A stretch of DNA of 64,000 nucleotides from Taudactylus pleione (Eukaryota > Chordata > Amphibia > Anura > Myobatrachidae). Under the pieces are notes generated by a model that was not told where the DNA came from, made no database searches, and saw nothing but the letters and a program-made list of their open reading frames with translations. The stretch covers positions 5,668,001-5,732,000 of the forward strand of contig JAUIMM010000534.1 in assembly GCA_031769625.1 (NCBI GenBank), written 5' to 3'. Below, in pieces: positions 22,797 through 34,126 of the stretch. A program made the position numbers and the translations under genes. Every line of letters starts with the position of its first letter. The first letter of the stretch is position 1.

Positions 22797-24030
22797 CAGG
22801 GCCGGTTCTCCCGTTACGCATGGTACGCACATAGTGAAGGGTGCCTCAGCTGCGCACCATGCGGGCCCCGGTGCAGACTGTGTCTCTGTGACACAGGCTG
22901 CACCGCATGTGTAGCACTGACCGGACGGAGTTCGGTCAGTGCTACACAGCACAAACACACAGCCGCCGGCTCCGGCAGCTGTGTGTTTGCTTTAGCAGCT
23001 GATGAGAGTCAGACAGACTCTCATCGGCTGCTGCTCCCACTGCCAGAGGTGGACATCTTCCGGCTCCCGCAGTGGGTAATGGGAGTGACGCGTCACTCCC
23101 ATGACGCATCACTCCCATAATGCAAAGCGGCGGACGGAGGAGCTGATCTCGGCGGCGGGACCAGGAGCAGGAGCGGGTGTCAGGTAAGTGTTTTTTTTTT
23201 GTTTTTTTTTATTATGTCTCTACTGTGGGGGGGTCGGATTACTACTGGGGGCACTACAAGGGGGGGACTCCTGGGAGCACTACAGGGGGGAATACTACTG
23301 GGGGCACTACAAGGGGGGAATACTACTGGGGGCACTACAAGGGGGGGGAATACTACTGGGGGCACTACAAGGGGGGACTACTGGGAGCACTACAAGGGGG
23401 GGACTACTGGGAGCACTACAGGGGGGGAATACTACTGGGGGCACTACAAGGGGGGGACTACTGGGAGCACTACAGGGGGGGAATACTACTGGGGGCACTA
23501 CAAGGGGGGAATACTTCTGGGGGCACTACAAGGGGGGGAAATACTACTGGGGGCACTACAAGGGGGGAATACTACTGGGGGCACTACAAGGGGGGGATAC
23601 TACTGGGGGCACTACAAGGGAAGGAATACTACTGGGGGCACTACAAGGGGGGAAATATGACTGGGGGCACTACAAGGGGGGAAATACTACTGGGGGCACT
23701 ACAAGGGGGAAATACTACTGGGGGCACTACAAGGGGGGGAAATACTACTGGGGGCACTACAAGGGGGGCTACTACTGGGGGCACTACAAGAGGGGGGACT
23801 ATTACTAGGGACACTATATCATGGGCACTGCATAGGGGGGTACCACTACTGGGGGCACTGCATGGGGGGAAGTACTACTGGGGCACTATATAAGGGGCTT
23901 ACTACTGGGGGCACAAGTGGCACTGCACTGGGGGAACCACTACCGGGGGCACTGTAAAAGGGGCACTGCATAGGGGGGGGCACCAAAAAAATACTCGCTT
24001 ACCAAAAAATTTGGGCTAGGGCCGGCCCTG
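22797..24030. mobile_element. hAT-type non-autonomous element with internal minisatellite
   Basis: The ends are CAGGGCCGGTTCTCCC and GGGCTAGGGCCGGCCCTG. An exact 8-bp target duplication, AACACACC, lies at 22789-22796 and 24031-24038, which fits hAT. Inside, 23220-23960 is a G-rich minisatellite with units near ACTACTGGGGGCACTACAAG plus GGGGGA (about 26-28 bp). The array gives Gly/Thr/Tyr peptides such as GGTTRGGNTTGGTTRGG in all three + frames. They are artefacts of the repeat. Confidence 0.9.
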
Positions 24031-24038
24031 AACACACC

Positions 24039-24520
24039 CATAATATGCTATCTTTGCGTGTCCTCAATTTCCACCCCCTGTTGCCTTTCAGTCACCACCC
24101 AGTAACGCCCTGTGCATATCCTAAACAGTTTTTCACGCGAGCGTCTGATCGCCACTGCGTATTTGTAGGCACACCATCAGGACGAATGCGCAGTGTGACT
24201 TTTTTAGGCTTTTACATATGCGAGGTTGGAAAACAACACTAAACTCTGTGAACATTGCTTCCACCTCTGATTCAGACCCAATATATCCACAGGTCACCAA
24301 AAATTTACTTTTCCTACTGATTGTGCATTTATCAGGACCCATTTGCTACATACCTGATTTAAGTTGTCATGGGAAAGTCATGGTGGTTTAGGATCATGAT
24401 TTTAAGTTAGGATATGCAGTACTTCTAAGCAGACTTCCTAATTACACTGTACTTCCTAATTAGTTATTATAATAACTGTAATTTAAAAATGTGGTGTGAC
24501 TGTAAATCAATACATTGTAC
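24039..24520. other. MITE remnant and unassigned sequence
   Basis: The first part up to about 24290 has CACCACCCAGTAACGCCC and GCGCAGTGTGAC and ends in CTGATTCAGACCCA. It looks like the tail of the GGGCCTGATTCA family. From 24290 to 24520 I see nothing I can name. Confidence 0.4.
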
Positions 24521-24524
24521 AGTA

Positions 24525-25082
24525 CAGGTTGAGTCTCCCATAACCAAATATTCCGAAATACGGAATTTTTTTGGCATGACTGAGATAATGAAACCTTTGA
24601 ATTTTGATGGTTCAATGTACACAAACTTTATCTAAGGCACAAATTATTAAAAATATTGTATAAAATGTACACAAACTTTGTTTGAGCCACAAAATTAATG
24701 AATATATTGTATAAAATTACCTGCAGGCTGGGTGTATAAGGTGTATATAACACATAAATGCATTATGTGTGTATATTTGGGTCCTATTCCCAAGATATTT
24801 CATTATGGTATGCAATTATTCCAAAATACGGAATATTCCGTTATCCAAAATACCCCTGGTCCCAAGCATTTTGGATATGGGAGATTCAACCTGTATTGTA
24901 TAAAATGACCTGCAGGCTGTGTGTATAAGGTGTATATAACACATAAATGCATTCTGTGTGTATATTTTTGTCCTATGCCCAAAATATTTCATTATGGTAT
25001 GCAATTATTCCAAAATACGGAATATTCCGTTATCCAAAATACTCCTGGTCCCCAGCATTTTGGATATGGGAGACTCAACCTG
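24525..25082. repeat. CAGGTTGAGTCTCC element with tandem duplication of its right half
   Basis: It starts CAGGTTGAGTCTCCCATAA after TA (24523-24524) and ends GGGAGACTCAACCTG before TA (25083-25084). The TA duplication and 'CAGGTTGAG' ends fit the mariner/pogo group. The right part is present twice: about 24706-24893 and 24894-25082 share ACCTGCAGGCTG, GTGTATATAACACATAAATG and CGGAATATTCCGTTATCC. The first copy ends in the full terminal repeat, so the right end was duplicated in place. Confidence 0.75.
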
Positions 25083-25269
25083 TATTTATAATAGAAAAAA
25101 ATTCAGACTGCGCTATCCTATGTTGGCTATGATGCAAAATATGTAAATGTTCTGTTGCCCTTTTCAATAGTAAGGGGTCCCCCCCTTAGTACTAATAGAT
25201 CAAATGTTCATATATGAAATTGGGCACCAAACATGTATTCAATATGTAAAAAATATTTATGTTAGAAGA

Positions 25270-26560
25270 ATGTTAGTCAAGTGAAAGATACATAAAATAT
25301 ATGCAAAGATGTACATAAAATGAGAATTCTCAAATAAAACAATCACACAAAATAAATCAAATTCATCCAATAAAATGTATCATAAAAACAATCGGTATAA
25401 AGTGCCAATGCAAGTGTTATTAATCTTTCAAGCAATATAAACCTACATAACTGTATATATATATATATATCACAGAGGGACAGTTTAATTTTACTTATGT
25501 GGATTTATTTATGGTCCATCCGCAGATTGGGATGGTTAGGCTCTTCAAGTGAGTATATGAATACTATGGCAGTACTCCCTCGTTCCTGCATGTTGGGATC
25601 AGTTTGTCCAGATAGGGGATCCCGTATGATGTCAAAATAAACTTCAGTGCATACAAGCTGTGCTAAATCCGCTTTAGTATCTTCCTGCTATATGCTCTGC
25701 CCTAATATTATAGTCTAATGATCAGTCACCCATCCGTGTGTGCTGGTAGTATTCAAGAGTGGCATCCCGATTTTGTGTGGCTTACTGGTAATCAGTCCTC
25801 CCGTCCTTGTCCTCCTGCTGTCTCAAGTATATGCGGCTTGTCTTTTTCCTCTGTCGGCTTCGTTCCCCAGTGGTATGCTGGTCCAGATCTCCTCGAGGTG
25901 TCTGTAATGAGTATACGATGCAAGGCAATGGGAAGTCACGTGGTGGGGGATCCTTGATGTCGGCAGGGATATCCTCCTCGATTAATCCATGTTGGTAACT
26001 CTTTCCAACTAATGCGCTTCGTCTCTGACGATGCCCTTTGGATGAAATGCGTTAGAAGGCAGGAGTTACCAACATGGTTCAATCAAGGAGGATATCCCTG
26101 ACAACATCAACGATCCCCCACCACGTGACCTCCCATTACCTTGCATCGTATACTCATTACAGACACCTCGAGGCGATCCGGACCAGCATACCACTGGGAA
26201 ACTAAGCTGACAGAGGAAAGAGACAAGCCGCATATGCTTGAGACGGATTCCAACGTGCAGGAACAAGGGAGTACTGCCATAGTATTCATATACCCACTTG
26301 AAGAGCCTAACCATCCCAATCTGTGGACGGACCATAAATAAATCCACATAAGCAACGTTAAACTGTCCCTCTTTGATACATATATACAGTTATGTAGGTT
26401 TATATTGCGTGAAGGATTAATAACTCTTGCATTGGCACTTTATACCAATTGTTTTTATGATACATTTAATTGGATGAATTTGATCTATTTTTGTGTGATT
26501 TTTTTATTTGATGAATTCTCAGTATATGTATATATCTGTATATAACTTTCACTTGACTAA
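25270..26560. repeat. Large fold-back, probably Penelope-like terminal repeats in inverted orientation
   Basis: The left arm (25270-26020) is the reverse complement of the right arm (26045-26560). For example GTTAGTCAAGTGAAAG pairs with CTTTCACTTGACTAA, and 'CACCTCGAGGCGATCC' has its match near 25890. The left arm has about 200 extra bases near 25600-25790. The centre is short and holds CTGACGA and GATGAAATGCGTTAG. The layout (GAAA, GCGTTAG, then about 500 bp ending in AT-rich sequence) is like the PLE repeat at 8805-9295, but the sequences differ. No RT is present. Confidence 0.65.
26020..26062 (+). ncRNA. Possible hammerhead-like core at the fold-back centre
   Basis: CTGACGA is followed by TGCCCTTTGGAT and GAAATGCGTTAG. 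CTGANGA and GAAA are the two conserved boxes of the hammerhead ribozyme, and the bases between could form a weak stem II. Stems I and III are not convincing. Both arms of the fold-back carry a GAA..GCRTTAG box, so the match may come partly from the palindrome itself. Confidence 0.25.
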
Positions 26561-26893
26561 AGGCCCCCATACACGGTGCGATTCAAAGTTGGTAACATGA
26601 GTTGTACGATTGCCCTTGAAATTCTTCCCTTGAAATTTTTCATAAGATGTGGTCAAATGGTGTACGATTGATCGTTACGATCATAGGATAAGATGCATAG
26701 AAGTGTATCACATTGTACTCAAAAGATCGTAGATCTCTCTGCAAAATTTATCTGCGTTCCAACTAAACGGCAGCGTGGACGCACATCGGGGTCGCAGAAC
26801 ACACAAAATACACCTATTTTCACACGATTGGTCTGTCCACTCTGTCGTAACTGGCCATATCGTGTAAAAAATCGTCCCGTGTATGGGCACCTT
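26561..26893. repeat. MITE with CCCCATACACGG ends
   Basis: The left end is AGGCCCCCATACACGGTGCG and the right end CGTCCCGTGTATGGGCACCT, followed by TTAA (26892-26895). The left flank reads CTAAAGG, so a TTAA may have been mutated. The TTAA hint suggests piggyBac type, but this is weak. It lies directly upstream of the Ig exon of the host gene. Confidence 0.6.
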
Positions 26894-27103
26894 AACATTA
26901 TTCTAAAATAAATATTTTTTACATATTGAATACATTGTACAGTATATTTACTACATATGCAATGACAGTACAAGCCATGAAGCATTAAAGTAGTTCAGAT
27001 TTCCAGATAATAAAATCAATATATATTTTTTTGTATTGTCTCATTTTCTGATGATACTATTCGATTACTTTATAAGAAACTCAGCAAAAAAAATTGTTTT
27101 CAG

Positions 27104-27409
27104 ATCCCAGAGGACCGACAATCTCAGCATATTGGGAAGAGGATTCAGAACATCAGAGAGTGATCGTCATAAATTGCACAGCGCCTGATCCTCCTGAGGA
27201 CCTTATAGTTAAAAAATTCTATCTGCATTCAAATGGAGTAAACAATCGTCTTAGAGATGTCCTTGTTAAAAATGGTTCCCTTCGTGCGCAGTTCAGACGT
27301 CCCCATTGGAAAAACTTCAGTTGCTCTTATGTGCTGCAAGTAAATGAACCACAAATACATTATATAGAATCACCACTCAGCAATATTGCGCAACCCAAAC
27401 TATCTGTCA
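27104..27409 (+). CDS. Host receptor gene, Ig-like domain exon
   Basis: A TTGTTTTCAG acceptor precedes the exon and GTAAGT follows it. The 306-bp exon starts and ends in phase 1, the usual layout of an Ig-domain exon. It encodes about 102 residues starting (D)PRGPTISAYWEED. Cysteines at about residues 25 (VINCTAP) and 74 (FSCSYVL) are 49 apart, as in an Ig fold. FYLHSNG stands where many Ig domains have Trp, as in Fc-receptor-like and LILR-type C2 domains. N-glycosylation sequons are NCT, NGS and NFS. The end ESPLSNIAQPKLSV resembles the last strand of such domains. This is an extracellular ligand-binding or spacer domain. The ligand is unknown, and the exact family (FcR-like, CD300-like or an amphibian-specific group) is not settled. 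Confidence 0.85.
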
Positions 27410-27508
27410 GTAAGTAAATTACAAATGTGTAACTTGATATGATCATTTTATTTATATATAATATTACAAAGAAACAATATTACCCATCAATATTATTCTA
27501 GGCTCTAT

Positions 27509-27932
27509 GGGCCTGATTCAGAGCCGTATGCTCTTGAAGAGCGCTCGCTCTGAATCAAGGTGTTTTTTTTTTTTTTTTTGCGGCCTTCTGGCCGCTCGCT
27601 AAGCTGTTGGTGACCACCCACAGCTTTTGCGAGCGGCCGGGTGATGGTTGCGATGGGTCTCGTTCGTCGCAAGCCCCCTCACTGGTAATGTCAGTGGTGC
27701 CTCCCACAAATGGCAGGCATTCCTTTGGGAACGCCTCCGTATGTGTAGCCACCCCCCTGCCCGCCTCCAAAACGGTGCGAGCTGTTAATCAAAATCGACA
27801 GCCGCCACCTTTTGGTGCGAGACCCGTAGCGACGGAGTGCCCGTCGCTGGCCAGGCCTCGCGCATGCGCAGTGAGGGACCATCGACCCGCTTGCGAGTGC
27901 TGTGTGCTCACGAGCAGGTCTGAATCAGGCCC
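27509..27932. mobile_element. GGGCCTGATTCAGAG MITE with TAT duplication
   Basis: The ends are GGGCCTGATTCAGAGCCG and TCTGAATCAGGCCC, flanked by TAT (27506-27508 and 27933-27935). The interior (GAACGCCTCCGT, GCGCATGCGCAG) is related to 15489-16027 in inverted orientation. It lies about 100 bp after the donor of the Ig exon. Confidence 0.85.
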
Positions 27933-27935
27933 TAT

Positions 27936-30270
27936 ATCTCCAGCTAGTTAATAGTTATCAACTATCGATGGCTAACTGTCGATGGCCGATGGTTTTGCCA
28001 TCAATGGACACCTCACCAATGGCCATCCCTAAGCTACTCCTTTTAAAGTGCAAAAATAACATAAAAAATGTTTTTTAATAAAAAGAATCAAATGGTCCAA
28101 ACCAGGGGCGTAGAAAGACATATGGACAAACTTGCACTTCTGTTTGTAACATATTTTATGATTGGCAGCACTGGGTTTGCTTTCATAATTAGAATTGGAT
28201 CTGGACCACCAACACTTGGCACCCCTGCATGTGTCTTGTGGCACCCAGTTTAGGAACCACTGTACTAGTGAATTGATGAAATTGTTAGAATTCACCAGAT
28301 TACATTTCCAATTCAACCAGTTATCCACCATCTCAGTTGGATCAAGTAAACTGTAGGGGATTTTTGTATTTATTTAATTAGCAGTAAGTTTTGTATTTAG
28401 ATGTGTTTTATTTTTTCTTTCTTTTGAAAGAGTAGCTTGAATTTGGTTTAGAGTTTATTACAAAAAACAAAAATGTTGGGTAGGCCCAATAGGAACTGTC
28501 ACAGTCTTTGGCCAGATACTCCCCTAGCTCTTCTTAGCAGAGACCAGAGAAACATGGGCGGAATTACCATAGGTGCAAAGAGTGCAGCTGCAATGGGGCC
28601 CAGAGCTGAGGGGGGCCCATCTTCCTTGTCAATAGAGGACCTTACAAACGTTTGCTATGGGGCCTTCAAATACCTAGTTACTCCCCTGCAAAGAAAACAA
28701 ATATACTGGTGCATTAGCACATTTTGCTGATAATACCAGCAAAAGCTCTAGCTGTACATCTGCTGTAGGCACTACCTGTCACGCAGCAAGAAAAAGGCTT
28801 AGTTTCTGACAAGCAATATGGGCTTTGGCCGCCTGGAAGGTAGTCCCTTTTTTGCATATGATGGAGTCTGCATAGAATACTGTGACTTTTGCTAGAGACA
28901 GTCATCCAGTTTACTTCACATTGCAAATATTGGCTGTGACACAAGTGGATGTACAGTATTGGTGGCTGCAGATTCTGCCCATGCTGTGATGTCCGTCAGA
29001 CTTTTCTTGCAAAACTAGGCAGCTTGGAGATGCTCCTGCTTGGCCACGTCATCAGAGGACCCCCTACAGTACCTTCTGCTGTTTCCTCTGTTACAGCATC
29101 ATTTGATGTTAGTGAGAACTCAGGTACAGTCAGTGGAGGGCTGGCAACCTTTGGCCTGAGGGGCAAACACAAGAAAGAGGCCCAAAACTAAAGTGCCATC
29201 AACACAAGTATGGGCCTTGATGAAAATCTTGGTGTGGTTATATATGGCCAATATGTAAGAAAAATTATTAAGTCATCGAACTGTAACAAAAAACAACATC
29301 TACAGTACCATCTACAAGTAGTATGCAGCATCCTTTTGACTGTAACACACTAGTCATTAATGGATTAAGGATGCTCACAAGCAGCCAATGACAATCAATT
29401 TGCAATATGCTGCAGCTGTCATCAATATCATCCATTATTTGCATCTATCCCTGACTGACTGCCTACAAGTAATCTGTCTATGATGTCTTATTTATATATT
29501 TTTCAGGTCTGCATACTTATGCAATTGTATGAATGTGATTGGATAGATTCCTGGCTGGTGTCAGCTAATTCATCACTTGTTATGGACCTGTGCTGCAGTT
29601 GGTGTGCCTGGAAACACTGGGCTCAACCTCAGCAGAGGCATATAATGGATAAGCATTTTGGGCTTAACTGGTAGTCACAGGATACAAGCAGATGCAGACA
29701 TCTTTAACAACAGGAAGATGGCTTAGTTGCTCCAATTAAAAAAGACAATCATTTCTAGTTAAAAGGTACTAGAAATTTCTCAGCATACAGATGCTACACT
29801 CACCTAGATGTTCAAAGGATGCACACATCATGATATTCAATATGGCATTCACATTTCAGGGTCACACCAGCCCTTTGGCAGGAGGTAAATCAGAGCATGC
29901 CTTTTTAAACCAATTATGATTAATTCGCAAATCTTGCAGGATGTTTTTACATATATTCATATTTAACATTTAACATCAAGAAACAATGCCTTCCAAAGCT
30001 GGATCTGCAGGTGACAGCAATCGGTCAATCCCATTCATCCTCTGAATACCGAACAGGGCGGATGACTCACCTGTGGTGCATTTCTGCCAAGATACCACAG
30101 TTAACTAAATAATCTCTTTTGATTTATATAATAGTATAATTACCAAACTGTATCAGTTCTACAGGAGACTCAGACATCCTTATTACACAGAAACCTGATT
30201 TGTTTTCTTAAATTGCCAGTTGTCTCTTACTTATAATATGACTACCTACATTCTACACACATGATAACCC
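27936..30270. other. Intronic sequence, mostly unassigned
   Basis: There is a short palindrome-rich patch of TCGATGGC units at 27965-28020. At 28555-28690 there is a repeat with 'GGCGGAATTACCATAGG' and 'GTTACTCCCCTG', similar in wording to 42716-42790 in inverted orientation (GTTACGCCACTG). Elsewhere I see no genes or named repeats. Confidence 0.5.
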
Positions 30271-30274
30271 TGAT

Positions 30275-30520
30275 GCAGGGAAGTATCTATAATGGGTGCA
30301 AGGCGCACACCCTGCACCCATATTTAAACGCCATTTTTCCGGCGTTTTGCGCATATGCAGTAGACTCCGGGCACACTCTAGTGCCCAGAGTCTACTAATG
30401 CTCCGGTGGCCGGCCAACCATGTCAGTTGGCTGCCGCCCACCGGGAAGAGAGGAGGGGGCCCCGGATGGGGAGTAGACAAAGACCCCCTCCTCTCTAAAG
30501 ATGCTCCTGCCCTGATGTGT
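30275..30520. repeat. Copy of the TATCTATAATGGGTGCA repeat
   Basis: It starts GGGAAGTATCTATAATGGGT and runs through CGCACACCCTGCACCC and an AGTCTACTAATGC block. It ends in a GGAGGGGGCC area with ATAGAG-like bases lost. The inverted relative is at 62317-62679 and shares TAGTGCCCAGAGTC-type bases. Confidence 0.65.
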
Positions 30521-31460
30521 ATTCCATCTAAAGAATTGTGTTTGGTCAAGTAAACCTTTTGCTGAGGCCACATATACATTATATATGACTTGAGTGTGCC
30601 TCAGATACAGAGTGCTGTCTCTTCTTCCTCTGTTGGTTACTTATATGACTACCTATGTAAGAATGTAACAATACAAGCTGAATACCCAGACTAGTAATAT
30701 TGTATGCATAAAATACATTAAAAATACATATCTACTACTGGCACACAGCACCTGGACTTCTTCTCTGCTCCAGGGGCGGATTGGGATGGAAAACCAGCCC
30801 GGGAAATTTATGGAAGCAGCCCTAATGGGGGTGGGGTCTGTTGAGGGGGTGGAGTCTGCTCAGGGGGGCTGGATCCCTTCTCATTGGGCCTGATTCTGAG
30901 TTGGATGCAAAAAATATGTTTTTATGATACTTTCACACTGGGTCCTATGTAAAAAGCAAAGTGAATCTCGTGTGTGTGGGTGAAACTTTAGTGTGGATAG
31001 GGCTAATACACTCTTCCAAAAATACACATCCACAAAAAAATTAACATTTAAAAACATTCATATATACATACACACACACACAATCTAAATGTAATGCCCA
31101 GCGTTGCCTAGCTTTCTTTTTATTCTTTTAACTATTGTTTTCCCCAGTGCTGCCTGAATTTATTTTTTTCCTACTCTCTCTCTCTCCTGCCCCATTTTTC
31201 CTCCCCTCTTCCCCCTTCTTATTTAATCTCTCACTTTCCGCTCTGTCTTTTCCCCATATCTCTTTTCTCCCTCCACAATTTCCCTTTTTGCTCTAATATT
31301 CTCCCTCATCCCATTACTTTCTCTCTCTTCCTCCCATCTTCCACTTTCCCCCTCTCGCTCTCCTCCCCTCTGTCTGTGTCTGTTTCCGTTCTGACATTCT
31401 TTCCTGCTAATTTTTTGTGATGGAGAACATTGATGGTGATTGTGTGTTATGTAGCGTGAG
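30521..31460. other. Unassigned intron with hAT-like end and CT-rich patch
   Basis: CAGGGGCGGATTGGGATGG at 30771 looks like a hAT-type end. Its counterpart CCAATCCGCCCCTG is at 33430-33442, but the flanks do not form a target duplication. At 31140-31390 there is a pyrimidine-rich stretch (CTCTCTCTCTCCTGCCCC). No gene is visible. Confidence 0.4.
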
Positions 31461-31805
31461 TGTTAAGCCGCGGATGCACTTGCCAATATAAATAGACGAT
31501 TGACCGATAACGACTTCGTTATCGTTCAGTTGATCATTAATCATGCAGTGGATATGCTGGAAACGACCAGCGATGCGCGGTCCCGCTGGTCGTTGTCGGC
31601 ATCGCTCAACTCCCGAACATGACGGTCAACATGATGATATCGTCAGGTGGAGCATGTTCGCGGATGAGGGAGGCTGCCTGCACTGAGCGACATATTGTTC
31701 AGTGTAGGCACAATATCCACGGCACAGTATAATGAACAACTGAACAATAACCTTATCGTTCAGTCCATCATTGTCAGCAAGTGGATAGCCACCTTTAGGG
31801 TGAGT
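31461..31805. repeat. Probable MITE with TTATCGTTCAGT units
   Basis: CGGATGCACTTGCCAATA and, inverted, TTGTCAGCAAGTGGATAGCC lie at the two ends. TTATCGTTCAGT appears on both sides (about 31528 and 31750). The inverted symmetry is partial. Confidence 0.45.
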
Positions 31806-32780
31806 GTGTGACAGTAACATTGTGGCTGTTTGTGTGGTACTTAGCTTGAGTGATAGTGTGACTGGCATGACTACTGTAATTGATGAGTGTAGGGACATTG
31901 AGGGTCAGTGTGAGTGATACAAAGGTGAATGTGACTGACAGGACAATGACGGTCAAAGTAAGTGACAGTGAGTATGAGTGGCAGGAATATTGAGAGTAAG
32001 GTGATGAGCAGGGTAAGGACGCACAGTGTGAGTTACAAGGAGTGTGAGGGCAGGGACATCGAGGGGGAATTCAAGGGAGGGTGAGGGCAGGGACAGAGGG
32101 TGAGTAATGAAGCGTGGCATGCGTAGCGAGCCCGCAAGGGGACAACTTTCTTCTTTAGGTGGGGACAACTGTCTTCTTTAGGTGGCCTGAATGGGCATGG
32201 AACTGCACTTCTGCCCTTACTCACGTCACTTCTAGCATGAAGGGGAAATAAGCTCTACCGTGAGGGAAGGGACACAGAGGGGGAGTTACAGGAAGGGTGA
32301 AAGAGGGAAACAGGGGGAGTTACAGGGAGAGTGAGGGCACGGACACTGAGGGGGAGTTACAAGGAGGATGAGGACAGGGACACTGAGAGAGAGTTACAGG
32401 GACAATGAAGGCAGGGACACTGAGGGAGAGTTACAGGGAGGGTGAGGGCACGGACACTGAGGGAGAGTTACAGGGAGGGTGAGGGCACGGACACTGAGGG
32501 AGAGTTACAGGGAGGGTGAGGGCATGGACACTGAGGGAGAGTTACAGGGAGAGTGAGGGCACGGACACTGAGGGAGAGTTACAGGGAGGGTGAGGGCAGG
32601 GACACTGAGGGAGAGTTACAGGGAGGGTGAGGGCAGGGACACTGAGGGAGAGTTGGAGGGAGGGTGAGGGCAGGGACACAGAGAGAGTTACAGGGAGGGT
32701 GAGGGCAGGGACACTGAGGGAGAGTTACAGGGAGGGTGAGGGCAGGGACACTGAGGGGGAGTATGTATGTATAGAGAAAG
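31806..32780. repeat. GA-rich minisatellite
   Basis: From about 32250 to 32760 there are about a dozen copies of a 37-bp unit, GGACACTGAGGGAGAGTTAC plus AGGGAGGGTGAGGGCAG. Less ordered copies start near 31880. At 32120-32180 a different repeat interrupts it (GTAGCGAGCCCGCAAGGGGA, then CTTCTTTAGGTGGGGACAAC), which recurs near 49090-49170. Open frames here give repeated TERVTGRVRAG peptides and are not genes. Confidence 0.85.
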
Positions 32781-33500
32781 AGAGAGCATCTAGGAGTAGG
32801 GCATGTGGACAGGTACCATTACTGTGTAGAGGAGTACTGGCATGATATATATGTGCGTGTGTGTGTGTATATATATATATATACACACACACAGTATATA
32901 ACATTACTATAGCAGACTAAAAGCAGGGTGTACAAATTAGTAAGAGGAATTTCATGAAATTCATTAAACTTTCATATATATATGATGACAGGCCGTGCTG
33001 GAGTACCGCTGGGAATTGAAGCTGAGGAGGATGAGGAACCGCTCCTCCCCTGGCAATCCCGCTCCCGAGTCCTAACTGGCATGTCCCGCTGCCCGCACTT
33101 CTGAGGGGTGGTCTTATGCACAAATGGACCACCCCTTCTAACACAGCCACACTCTGCCTGTTCCCTGACTGGAGCAACAGCTTCATACACTATGCTGCAC
33201 TACCGCATCGGTGCAGCGCTGCTCCTGGCTAATGGTACTATGAAGTGCTTGCTAGCCGAAGCAGATGACAGCTTCCTGTTTGCGTTCCCTAGTGGAACAC
33301 AAATCTAGGAAGCATGGCAGCCGACCCAGCACATAGAAATTTGCCTGGCCCGGCTGCCGATGTCAGCCGGTCCGGCAGAGGGGTATATGGGACCGGCCCA
33401 GCAGGATCTAGCCCGCTGTCCCGGTGGTCCAATCCGCCCCTGAGCACAGCAGTGACAACTATTACTTATAACATGTTTTTAAACATACTTTGCACACATT

Positions 33501-33888
33501 GGGCCTGATTCTGAGAAGGTTGCAAATGCAGCCAGGGCTGCGTCTTATGCCTCAGTCACATCTGCGTCTTTAATATAATGCCGCGTCCGATTTTTAAAGA
33601 GCCAAGACGCCCACTTGCAGCATCTTAAGCCTGTGCATTTTCCTTAATGTGCAGGTGTAATTTCCCCATTTAAATATGGTGACACACCCACATTGGTTTC
33701 GCCATGCCCCAGTTACCTCCAAGGAGCCACCATTGTAATTATCAGACCCTGCGTCCGATTGTCTGTTTCGTCTCTGTGCACAGACACTTGGGATATATGC
33801 ACTGTGCAACTTAGATGCATGAGCAGTAGAAAAAAACATCGCCCAACTGTATGCAATTCACTAGTGTGTCCAACTCTGAATCAGGCAT
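33501..33888. repeat. GGGCCTGATTCTGAG MITE, worn
   Basis: It begins GGGCCTGATTCTGAGAAGG and ends CTCTGAATCAGGCATG. The target duplication is not clear. It belongs to the same broad family as 49280-49756. Confidence 0.6.
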
Positions 33889-34126
33889 GTTTCCCTATGA
33901 TGGCACTGCAGCACAAACGTTTATGACGTTGTGGCCATCTTAGCTGTATTGCTCAGCTTCCTGGCCATACTAAACAAGCCCTTGTACTTGACAAAAAACC
34001 TATATGATCATAATCCACTAGAAAAAATTTCAAGTGGCAGCAATTCAAAAATCTGAATTGGCACACATGGATCCACATAATTCTGAGCATGCACAGAGCA
34101 AATGTGCACTCCAACAACTCTCATAG

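Noticed and set aside
22258..22958. Ala/Arg/Gly-rich frames on both strands near 22.3-22.9 kb
   Set aside because: They lie in the CpG-rich LINE leader, a satellite remnant and the start of a hAT-type element; no domain and no splice support.
23177..23893. A 238-residue Gly/Thr/Tyr-rich reading frame that looks like a repeat protein
   Set aside because: It is a translation of a G-rich minisatellite inside a hAT-type element; all three + frames give similar repeats.
30771..33442. A possible 2.7-kb hAT element with CAGGGGCGGATTGG ends
   Set aside because: The 8 bases before the left end (CTCTGCTC) and after the right end (AGCACAGC) do not match, and no transposase lies between. The ends may belong to two different insertions.
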